A stretch of DNA of 64,000 nucleotides from assembly GCA_021234155.1 (NCBI GenBank), contig JAJEKV010000028.1, positions 2,014,087-2,078,086 of the forward strand, given 5' to 3'. The notes beneath the pieces are model-generated. The model saw only the letters and a program-made list of their open reading frames with translations. It was not told where the DNA came from and searched no databases. The stretch comes from Isoetes taiwanensis. Lineage: Eukaryota; Streptophyta; Lycopodiopsida; Isoetales; Isoetaceae. The stretch's first letter is position 1; each line of letters starts with the position of its first letter. Made by a program: the position numbers and the translations under genes. Shown here piece after piece: positions 19,986 to 30,206 of this stretch.

Positions 19986-20283
19986 GATTGTGGACTCAAT
20001 CAGAGTTGCAACCATGGACTTGATTATATTAATTTGCCATATAATTCTTGATCGAGGACGATCAATCCCGAGAACGGGAGGAATTGATATGGTGGTGCTC
20101 GGGGGAGTGGTTCGAAAAGCAAGAACAAGATAGTTGCATGGGAATTGAACATAAGATCTGGACCATTGAGATATTCATGGAACCTTAGAAAAGGTTGATA
20201 TTCTATAATTGGCCCATGTACCTTTACCTTTTTCCAGAAAGGCTTCTTGATCCCTATATAAGGAAGGAAGGAAGGAAGGAAGG
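19960..20283 (+). repeat. LTR remnant related to 5220-6159, left part
   Basis: It shares with the gypsy end at 5220-5345 the blocks 'ttcttgatcgaggacgatca' and 'gaattgatatggtggtgct', in the same order and orientation. A TATA-like CCTATATAAGG at 20253-20263 corresponds to the TATA element at 5637. The LINE insertion cuts it at about 20284. The simple repeat (GGAA)5 at 20262-20283 marks the junction. Confidence 0.6.
20262..20283 (-). repeat. (TTCC)n simple repeat at LINE 3' end
   Basis: Five GGAA units on the + strand (TTCC on the LINE strand) sit exactly where LINE sequence meets the LTR remnant, consistent with a microsatellite tail produced by target-primed reverse transcription. Confidence 0.7.
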
Positions 20284-22640
20284 TACTTTTATCGTCCACG
20301 GAGACCAATCGGTCTATGGGACCCAATACAAAAACGCAAAGAAGCTTGCATCGCCCGATTAAAAACCCCCGCCTCAAGGGTTTTCGAGGAAAAAGCCCGT
20401 GGCGACAATCAACCGACAAACTAACATACAAAATGCGTAAAACACCCAAATATATACGGTCATGCACCGCACCATGATGGCCTAATCGCCGAAAGCAGCC
20501 GGGGGGCAAAGGTGACCCCGCAGGTCCAAGAGTCCCCCAATGTACCTCACCCCGTGGCACCCGAACGAATTCGGTGTGTTCATCAAGAAATGTAAGGGCA
20601 AGTCCTAAGCATTAAGGGGAGCCGATCCGGTCCTGGACCGACCAACGGCCAAGCAACTCTGGAAAGTGTGAGGCTCATCCTCAATGGCACCCGCTTGATA
20701 AAGACCGGGACAGAGCGTCGCCCCGGCGGCTCCCCAATCCACCCCGCCCTCGCCTCGAGCAAGCGGGCGATGGTGGGGTACCTCCGTGGGCGGGAGGCAA
20801 TGAGTCACGCTTTTTCAAAGGGGTACCGGGAACGCGCCCCGTGGCCCCGCTAACAAACGGGGTTGATGTGCTCCTTGTAATGGGCCGCTTTGACCGCTTA
20901 GAGCGCGGGGTCCCGAGCTTACCAAGGAAACAAGCGCCTAGGTACTCCCCGCAGCCGCCACGATCGGCCACCGGTCCACCCTCGCACGATCTGCGCGCTC
21001 CCCGGTGCGTCGCCAATCTGGCGAACCAGCGATCTCTCTCTTACCCTCCAGCAAAGGCCCTAAGCCGCTCTGGACTCATTGCCACGATTAATAAAGCCCG
21101 GTCGCGGGGGCCCGAGCATCACCCATAGTAACCACTTTACGAAAATAGGCGATGTGTCTATCAGGGCTGCCAAGCGGTTTTTCTGCTATCGATTTCACCG
21201 CAGCGAAATCGATAGGGGCCCGAAGGTTTCACCCCAAGTGCCCGTGCCAAAATGCCTTACGCGACCGCTCCCAAGTCATTCCATGTCGCCAAAGAAACGG
21301 CCGCCCCAAACCTCGACCCCGCATGAAGGACATGCTCACCCGGTGCCGGAACAGATGTGGCCGATGGCCCCAATCATAGAGCTACGCCGGTATTTGTTGT
21401 TTACGCATGGCATAAAGCGGCTTTCCGACTCTTTGTCACCCGCTTAGCGGATAGAAGCGCCTCCCGCCAGAGGCGCGGAGGGAACTCCACCCCCAGATAC
21501 TTGTAGGTGGCGTGGCGCCCCCACAGTATCCCCCGATATGTGAGTGCGGGAGGCATGGGGTGGCGTGAAGAGGATATGAGAACCACCACGGTCTTGGCAG
21601 TTCACGCCGCATGTCAGAGGCGACAAAATGTGTCTAGGGCATCCGGTGAGATCCGCATAGCTTCGGTGTGGGCGGCGAGGCCAACATCGTCCGCATAGAT
21701 GAGTGGCGGATGACACAGTGCAAAAGCCGATGCCATCCCCCATGCTTTCGAAGCCGGGCTCTAAGCGATCAATGTAGAGGCCAAAAAGTGTTGGCGAGAG
21801 GGGCAACCTATTGGGACCCCGATACTTTGGTGAATGCTTGGCCCGGTGCATCCCGCCAAAACAACTCTCATACAACTTTGTATATGGCATTACGCACGGT
21901 GACGGGGAGCCCGATTGACGCAGATCTAGCCCACTTTCAGGGAAATATCAAAAGCCTTCGAAAGTCTACAAAGCGAAGAATACAAGTCCCGCCCGATGAT
22001 TCCTACTGTCTTCAATCGCCCTGCAGTGTAAAGATATGGTCAATCGTTGAGTGGCGGGGGTCTAAAGCCCTTTGCTGTGTGAGGGCTCGCACATCCGCCG
22101 CCTCGCCTTGGGTCAACTGCCGCCGAGAATGCCGATAACCGGTTTGGCAAATCTTTGAAGCTAACCATGATCGTCCCAATTGGCGACGATTGTGGGTCGC
22201 CCGCTTTGTGAATGGGAACAACCACGCGTGGTCCATTGTCTGGGGAGACCTTCCTGCAATGCTACGTTGAATGCGGGTAGTGAGGACCGGCACAAGCGGC
22301 TGCCCTGCCCATTTGAGTAACTTCGGCCTGCGCATACCATCGAGGTCACCGCCTTCCCATTAGCCCTTTGCGGGCCTTCCTCAACATCCTCCTCCACGAA
22401 ACCAATGGGGGGCCATCCTGGGGGGTATGGGCGTCTGGCGTCCTGGCGGGTCATAGAGCCGCCGTAGCTGTTCCCATCGCCCGGGTGTGATGTCCCCCAG
22501 TGAGGGTCGGGCTGGCCTTCGAAGCACTCTGCGCCAAAAGGTTCGAGGATAAGGGCAAGATGCACGCTTATTGGAGGGGAGATCCATCTCCATCGTCTTT
22601 TGCTCCTTCAACTGCCGCTTGTCAGCTTCCATAAACTCTG
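20284..22640 (-). mobile_element. LINE (non-LTR retrotransposon), frame-broken, inserted in an LTR
   Basis: On the - strand a LINE pol is readable in pieces. Before the RT: LREGLPRQWTT-type sequence near 22230 and PIHKAGDPQSS near 22190, with RPRHSTIDHIFTLQ near 22020-22060. The RT core carries LPLSPTLFGLYIDRLE near 21760-21810 and the catalytic YADD at 21686-21697, in the frame LIYADDVGLAA. Post-RT sequence continues to about 20380. The reading frame changes several times, so no protein is made as read. The 3' end lies at the (TTCC)n tract at 20262-20283, a simple-repeat tail common in LINEs. No endonuclease domain is seen, so the 5' end is probably truncated. The GC content is much higher than the flanks. 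Confidence 0.85.
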
Positions 22641-22830
22641 TGTTTGCTTCTTAGAGAGGATTTTCTAAGGATGATCCTAAATTCCTTCTTGCTTAGCATA
22701 AATTACGCATGGACTATCTTGGAGATTCTTGCTTTTGCGCGAGCCCAGTTGGGTGGAGAGATTTGGGCTAAAGGCCTGGTTTTGAGAATCTTTTATGTTT
22801 TGGTGTTGGTCTACTAGATGTTTGATCTTT
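22641..22830 (+). repeat. LTR remnant, right part, after the LINE
   Basis: 'cccagttgggtggagagatt' followed by 'gggctaaaggcctggtt' parallels 'cccggttgggtggcgagctt' and 'ggccttgaaggctgactt' at 6090-6125, in the same order. This makes 19960-20283 plus 22641-22830 one LTR interrupted by the LINE. The right edge is uncertain. Confidence 0.5.
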
Positions 22831-24529
22831 TGATTACTGGATAACATTTGGTTCGTAACATACTCTATTGAGTTCCAAGCTAACGTTAATCCTTCAAGCA
22901 AAATAAAGACAATTGGAGTAGAGAACCCATACCTGTAGCCAATCAATTCACAATTAGCATGATAATGATAAATGTGCAAGGGCCAAATGGTACTTTAAGT
23001 CTCTCAGTTTATCATTGATCACCAATGGTATCCTTTTACCCTGAGGTGATGTTAACAAGAAAAAAAACTGGAATAGTAATTTTTTTAGCATTTCCCAATT
23101 GGTCTCAAGCATTATCCTTAGACGAGAACTAATTTCTTAGTCCCAAATCTAGCTGTTAACCTTAAAAATTTGTTCTATGTCATAATCAGATACATATTCT
23201 AAAGTCTATAAGCTCATGTGCCGATATACTTATGAATCTCTACAAAAATCCAAATTCAGATATATTAAAATGAAAGGAAAGTACTTGTTGCCATAAAATT
23301 ATAGCTCATAGAAAAACCGACATAATTCCTTATAGAAAGCTCCGTTATATGTTTCGGAAATGGCAACATCTGATCTACATCTCAAGAAAAAATAGTCTGA
23401 TTTTTGAAAGAACTGCGGCATCAAAATCCTGTTTCCAGAATCAGATCTAAATATCTCAATAGATGGAGAACTATAAAATTTGTTAGTTAAGTGATTATAG
23501 TAAGAGATATATGCAACCAAACTTCTTAAAATTAGAAGCAAAAGAAGCATCTTTCCTAAGTCTACATCTTAATTTAGGTTCGTCTCAATCAAATTTTAAG
23601 TTTAAGCATGTCAAAAATGGAGGATAAACACTTGCTGCCATAAAATAACAGCCCTACAAAAACAGGCATAACTCTTAGCACAGAGCTCTATTTTGGTATT
23701 AATTGTATGTTTCAATTATACTAGCACCACAAGTGAAGATGCAGCTCATCATTAAGATTATTAGAAATTTCATTGGGAGTGTAAGAGGCTGATATCAAGA
23801 TCAGTTGTGCGAAGTGCATTTTGCCTAAGCGTTGTGGATGGTTTGGGATGACCCATTTTCTTCACCAGAGCAAAGTATTGATTTCTAAGTTCGTCTAGAG
23901 GATTTGGGACAATGTTGATGAATCTCCAGGCTCGTGGGTTCTACTAGTCTTTGCAGCTCGAGATCTCCTTTGGCTCTCCACCTATCAAGCTATTGCTTTC
24001 CTGGGCTCTTTTCTGTCCATTGTTAACTTATCTTAATGTGTTTCCTTTCCTCATACGGCTATTTGATGCATGGAATACCAAATAGATGCACCTTTGGTAG
24101 CATCAATTCATCCCCTGACATAATAACATTGGAGACTAACAGGTGTGCTTACAATTTCTGTTGGGTATAATGAAACATGCTTGTATATGGGAAGAATTTT
24201 GGACAAAGTTTCTTCTTTTGAGATGGGATCGTGCAAGTTGACAGAAAGTCATCTCCAATCTCCTCTTATACCACAAGTAGTGGCTTCCCCTCTTTGAGTG
24301 GTCATGAGAATGTTAAGGCCGAGCATTTAGTGAATTCTATAGATAAGATCCTTCTTGATGCAGAGTTGTTGCCCCCCTCACAAAAGTGGTATTTGGTGCT
24401 AGTTTGAAAATGGCTTTGGGATAAGTTACTTCATCCCAATTTGTAAGTTTTGTGATGATAGATCATCCGTAATGCGCGCGCGTCAATGTTTTGGTCGGCA
24501 ATTTTTTCCTGACGTGCCTGCGATATGGC
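22831..24529. other. AT-rich region without recognisable genes
   Basis: Short open frames at 22677-22979 and 23299-23550 (- strand) have no known motif. A diverged direct repeat ('acttgttgccataaaatta' versus 'acttgctgccataaaataa', followed by related sequence) occurs at about 23283-23345 and 23630-23695. Nothing else can be supported. Confidence 0.5.
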
Positions 24530-26149
24530 GTTTATATATATGTATGTATATATATATGCCATTTTAGCAACCTCCCTATAAGGGATCCATATTCTAGTTA
24601 GCCATGCAAAAAATCTTACCATGGGGGTGAGTATTTATATCTTTCCATACCATAAATTTAAGCACCTTGCTTTTGTACCTTTGAGTCAAATGCACAAATC
24701 CAAGCATGATTCTAAATTGATCTACACTTAAATTTTTATCTTCTCAGATCCGTGTGGGAAAAGCTAACCCGCCACCATCCAAACCAAAGAACATGTGTTA
24801 GTACAGATGCATGGAATGGGAAGACAAAACAATGCTTTTATGAAACCCCCTTGTTATCGGTGTCAAGGATAACAACAAGTATTTAAGGTAGTCTTAATCA
24901 ATCATGCTATGTGTTGACTCAAATTATCTGTTCCAGTTATACCCTTAAACCCATAATGTTATGCAAGAGCTTCTATGAAAAACCTTGTTAATCTATGTCA
25001 ACAACATTTAACAATTTACTAACAAAGTCTTCTCTTAAATGCTTATCCTTATGCATTTTACAGCCAAAGATTGAGCGCTTATGCCAATAATATACCTAGT
25101 ACTTTGTGTATTTTGTTTCTATTTGCCTTAACCCATAACTTGGTTCCAGCATTACGTTTTATCACGGCTCTACCAAATAGGTCTCATGAATTTAATATAC
25201 GATTACACCACTCAAGTCTAACCTTCTTTGTACCTCCTTCCCATGATTTCGATCACAATTCTATCTCATATTTCATAATTTATACAACCTGGCTTCCAAT
25301 CATTCTATCTCATAATGTCTAACCTGATTATCGTCTTGGAGATGTTCTGGGTCTTCTTCTATTTCCATATAGCTTGAATCTCCCATCTCTTCTGGCACGT
25401 GATCCATGGACTCAGTTCCTTATTCTGCTGAAATTTATCATATTAGCATAGTCCTATGATATTACATGTATTAATATAAATGCTTCCAATCATTTCATCT
25501 GAAATTCCTGAGCTTGTATGCGAATTATTAACTAGAGTCCTTACATAATCCTTGTGGCCCAATTCCCTAATAGATATTCTATGCATCTGATTGTGAACAC
25601 AGTTCCTGGAGTAAGCAAACAGAAAATGCAGAAGTTATATCATAAATTCGGTCAGATTAAGAACTTGTGTTCTCCAATCCACCAAATAATTTTTCTAACC
25701 TGCAAATAGATGCTGTATCCTACACTGGTGCCGATACTGCTAAATCCCAGCACTTCAAGGTTCAATCCACAATCATGTAAGCCGATTGTGCCTCAAGGCA
25801 CTTCGGCCGACCTGTTTGATACAGGTTTTGGGAAATCGGCCATGTATTTGGCTCCCAATATGGGCTTAATAGCATGCCGGATTCTTTCCTATCTGGTCCA
25901 AACGCTAGGGTTTTGCCATATGGCTGACCCTTTGATCCAAAATGTTTTTAATTTTAAAAGAACCATGTAATATACAAGCACTTTCTTCAGCAAATCATAT
26001 AAATTAGGAACTTATGTAGTAGTCATTAACTTATCACTGGATATCAAGCATATGTATGTCCAGAACCCATATGTCCAGAACCCATATTCTTACAGGCTTA
26101 TACTTCAATTTCTACAAGCCTTTTAACTAGATAATTTTTATATCCGACA

Positions 26150-27520
26150 TTTTTTTCCATAAGAGCACCCGGTACATTTGCATTTTCAATCGCTTTCTTA
26201 ACTATGTTCACAAGCCTTTGTACCGAAAAACCGTTCTTCTTGAACACCCCCTCTACCGCTTTTATTTATTTCTTCTAGGAATTCCTCCCATTTATTACAT
26301 AAATACAAAGAATAAAATCACTTGGGGATCATAAGATTATAACATTGGCTAATTTTTCTATTAGACGCCAACTGTATGTATTGGATAAATGGGAACTGAA
26401 GCAACCTCCTCTTATCGAATTTGGTCGTTATGTAAGATCCGTAGGCTTGGTCAATGACCGCACATGCATATTCGTGAAATTACATCTCGGTAATCCCATA
26501 TCATATTGGGGAAATAATTGGGGTGCTTCTTCCTTTTATGTCCGTAAATTCCAATGGGTAAATCCAAAGATGGGTTGTCTCAGATTCCTACGGTTGTCTT
26601 TGGGTCCACAAATAAATCCATCTCAAGTTATTGAATATACTTAAATCATCCATATATCTAAATGCATCCTTGAAATGTAATGAGATATTCAATCTTTCCC
26701 AATCTTGTCAATCTCTTAATGAAGTTGATTTCATAGAACATGAGATAAATATTACACCACAATGGTGAACATGAAAATCCCATTGGGATGCCTCTAACTT
26801 GCCTCCATACTGCCTCCCACCGACATAAACAATTGGTAAGTAGGTAGTTGTTTATTGTCACCAGTTCTTCAAGAGTTATCTCAAAGCTATTTTTGGTTGT
26901 CGGGATGCTATTTCTCCATGTATATTTACATGAAGATCCCCCAAACCCAATTAACCTTTGAGGATACTTTTATTTCAAAAACTTTTGAGAAGAGCTTTTC
27001 ACATATAGTTGTGATCCCATCATCACCAAACAATGGTATAGATTCATAGCACCTTGCTATGTCTCGCTACCCATGTATGGTGTATGTTCTCCGTAGATTG
27101 ACCGATAGATCTATTGTTGAATTAATCCACCACAAAGATCTAGTTTTTATTCCCATAAATCTTCTTATTGTGGTGTCCAATTGGTAGCATATCTCATTGA
27201 GTGTTGGTATAAATGATTTTATGACTTCCGTAATTAGGCGAGCCATATTAGAGAATAAACAATCGATGCATTTGTCAACCATCTAAATTTTTCTTGTGGG
27301 CTTTGTACGTTCCCATTAAATATGGTAGCCCCAAGTTTTCAACCTTTAAATTTCTAGCAATATTTTTCATGTCTTGTAGACATTTATCTCTAATTGCTAG
27401 TGGTGATCTTGGGAACCCATCTTCATCCACACATATGTCAAAGTCTGGGCTACCAACTCTTTTTAAGGCCAACTTTCTCATGTAATTCTTGCAAATGAAT
27501 ACCGGTGTTTTCCGCCTTAT
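26150..27520 (-). pseudogene. Penelope-type reverse transcriptase, frame-broken
   Basis: Read on the - strand, the blocks come in the order known for PLE and related RTs. LPYLMGTYKAHKK lies near 27300-27340 and FRWLTNAS near 27260-27285. The long linker follows, with SLWWINSTIDLSVNL at about 27090-27140. CYESIPLFGDDGI lies near 27010-27060 and QVRGIPMGFSCSPLWCNIYL near 26750-26810. The catalytic YMDD is at 26645-26656, one frame over from the preceding block, followed by LSIFNN. A thumb-like tail FKKNGFSVQRLVNIV lies near 26210-26250. The frame breaks just before YMDD occur in both copies, so that one was inherited or is a shared error. The RT would copy RNA at a chromosomal 3' end. Confidence 0.85.
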
Positions 27521-27845
27521 CTCTCAGCCAGGATATAAATAAATGTTGTTGTAACCATCTTTTTTTTTCAGCTATTGCATCATATGTTATCGATTTTTCG
27601 TGAATCCGAATTCTTTTTTTTTTATTCGAGCTTCCTTCTTGCAATCAATGCTTGATTTTGCCTTTGATAAATGACTTAGCCCTTTCAAGTTTTTCTGGGC
27701 ATATTTTTCCCACTTTTCTTTCCAAATATACTATTGTTTGCTCCCATGCTCCAAGTACTTCCATAATTACATTGCCTTTATTAGGTTTCTCTAAGGGATA
27801 TGATTCAATCCATATTTTATGTTCTCCCTAGAGTATAGGCGATAT

Positions 27846-29602
27846 TTATGGAGAGGGATATGACATGTTCCCGTCCATCTTCTCCTTTTTCCAGAAAGGC
27901 TTAAACCAAGTTATGTTTGCACATTTGCAATTCAAACTCTCATAGCATGAGAAGTTGCGCATCGTATCCTTTGGTTTATACCATGATGATTTCACACTAG
28001 GTAGGTATTTCCAGCCATATACAATCTCCTCCAATATAGTTGGGTCCTCTAAATTTAGCACTTGATTACAACATGTAGCAAACAGTTTTTTCAAGTTCAC
28101 TAATTCCAAGATTCTATTAACATACAATAAGTGTATGTATATGAATCTTATAGGATTATCCCTTACTATTTTCATACGTCCCATGTAGCGAGATAAGAGA
28201 TTTAGACACAATCTGCAATATTTGGAAAAAGTTTCAGTCAAATAGATAAAAACAGCATATTTACACCAGTCTCAAACATCATACAACTGTTTAAACAAAA
28301 TTTCCAACTGACATTGCCAATTCAAAGTGAAGTATCTGCACGTATGTAACAAGTCTCTCACATATATGCTCGTTTCAAGCTTATTAACCATACGGCACTT
28401 CTTTTAGTTGTTCCAACCATAATTCAGATTTCTGGTCTTAGTGGCTGGTTCCATCATCCGGTGGTCTGATTTGAGTAGGTGTGTTCCCCACAACTTCAAC
28501 ACCGGCAGATGATGAACTACCCCTACCATGGTCTCGCCTCTACCTCTAGTATTTTGCCTAGGGTCGTGGAAGGCGGTGGTCTACTTCCTCCGGGTGGAAT
28601 GATCCCCTACCCAATGTATAGTTTCCCCTCCACTGTATCCTCCTCTATTGGGTGGTGGATATGAACTTCCTTCTATTCCAAACCGCCTCCTCTAGCTCTC
28701 CCTCTAGAGCCATGTCTACCTCCACCTCTATTTCTCTTTGAGGGTGAAGATGGGTTCTCATTCATGTCCCTTGGTCTCTTTTGCATGACAGCGATAAAAC
28801 TCGTAAAAACTAGCAGTGTTTTATTAGTCTTTCTATATACCTCAAACCACTTTCATTGTTACTTTGGCCGAACAACACCGCATTTGGGTTTGTGATATAT
28901 TCCAAAAAGCCCTTCCATCATAAATTTCCTAGTGAAATGGAATACTAGGCATTGTTTGAATAATGGCCTCTATTGCCGGATTACCGGGTCCAGCTTTTAT
29001 AAATTGGCTCCACCTAGAGATTACAGATTCACCTCTAAAAAAATTTTTCCACATTATTCATCATATACCATATTATTAGATCAAACCACACCACCCTTTG
29101 TAATGTACAAGTTTTTTTTAGAGGGTGTGGGCATCTACAATATGGTCTCTTCCAGTTTGGCCATCCGCTTTTCATATTCCAAAGCTTTGCCTCTATTTTT
29201 CCTGTTGGAATTTCCTTTTTTGTAAGGGCCAACATTGATTCAAATAGACACTTATTGGTATCAAACATAGCCAAATTATACCTTGTTATAGGTGTCTCTA
29301 TCAAAGATTGTTGTACCCTTACGCCAAAATTAGCATATTTCTCCATCCACACGTGTAAGAGGTTGAGTTATCATCCTCTATTCCTCCCAAATAATAGTAA
29401 GCCTCAATTGGAATTGGGGCTAACAAATTGAAGGAATAGAGTTTCCATGGTTTATGGTCTTTTTCTCGCAACCCATTGCTCTACCAACCTCCCGGGTACC
29501 ACCGGGAGGGGTATCTCTTAAAGAACAAGTAATGGTCATTTTGTTTATTAAGCCGCTCATCCGCAAATTCCCCTCGAAATAGCCTCGGTGCCTCTTCATC
29601 AA
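27846..29602 (-). pseudogene. PLE N-terminal region, including Arg/Gly-rich stretch
   Basis: Upstream of the RT on the - strand are several open pieces: 29602-29420, 29352-29035 and 28241-27846. The last, 131 residues, is Leu/Tyr/Lys-rich with a CANITWFKPFWKK segment near its end. Between them, 28480-28760 encodes RGRHG/RGRAR-like Arg-Gly repeats resembling RNA-binding linkers. None matches a named domain that I recognise. Their position and strand fit the element's 5' coding half. The low sequence accuracy in repeats prevents joining them. Confidence 0.5.
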
Positions 29603-30206
29603 GCTTAATCCCTTTTAATTTTGATTCATACCATCGATGTGATTTGTGTCAAGCGCTATCCATCCGCTCATCATCTCTATAAAACATTAGTGGATAGTTC
29701 TCTCCATTAGCTAGTTTTTGTTCTTTTTTAGTTTTTCCAATACTCTCATGCATCTATCAATTTCAATACGGCCATCTTCTACAATATTCGATAAGTTGGT
29801 TTCAAATGTCTTCAATAGTTGAAGAACATTTTCACCCTTTCTATAAGCGTAAAAGAGTTTGAACCAATGAGATGCATCTAAATTGATCAAAATGGAAAGA
29901 TCATTTTCATCCGTGATTATTCTCTCTATTCAGGAATAAACTCATGCAAACCTCGAGCATCAAAGAATCAAGACTATAATAGTTTGAATCACCGGGCTTG
30001 GAACCCATAAATTTTCTCCATATCCAATGTTTTTAACTCAGAAACCATTCCGCCCTTTGCCTCACCATCTTCCTAATCTAAGCCATAAGCCATTGTATTA
30101 GATATAATTCTCACAATAAATCCCAAATTCATGCAAAAACTAACTTATATAGACAATGCCCATGATAATAATAATCATAGAGCATTAGGTGGTAACCCAC
30201 CGGGTC

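Larger units (their letters stand above)
24530..30200 (-). mobile_element. Penelope-like retroelement, full-length copy
   Basis: On the - strand the copy runs from about 30200 (5') to about 24530 (3'). Its 3' part matches 30207-32716 almost base for base. It encodes, in broken frames, an N-terminal region of unknown function, a Gly/Arg-rich stretch (28480-28760) and a Penelope-type reverse transcriptase (about 27500-26150). It lacks LTRs of its own but is preceded by a 5'-truncated tandem copy, which acts as the 'pLTR'. The 3' end is a (TATG)n/(TA)n tract at 24530-24558, shared with the other copy. No GIY-YIG endonuclease motif was found in any frame, so it may be an endonuclease-deficient PLE, or the domain may be hidden by frame damage. 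Confidence 0.78.

Noticed and set aside
20841-22138. Long + strand open frames over the LINE (for example 20841-21128, 21079-21447, 21668-22138)
   Set aside because: They are antisense shadows of GC-rich LINE coding sequence, where stop codons are rare. The opposite strand carries real RT motifs including YADD.
25981-26000. Possible hammerhead ribozyme core (CTGAAGA on the - strand) in the PLE
   Set aside because: PLE pLTRs can encode hammerheads, but here the second copy does not keep the core, no matching GAAA and stems were found, and the position is not at the copy junction.
28400-30200. GIY-YIG endonuclease in the PLE 5' half
   Set aside because: No GIY...YIG pair with the expected spacing and following Arg/Glu residues could be read in any - strand frame. 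Absence is only provisional given the frame damage.
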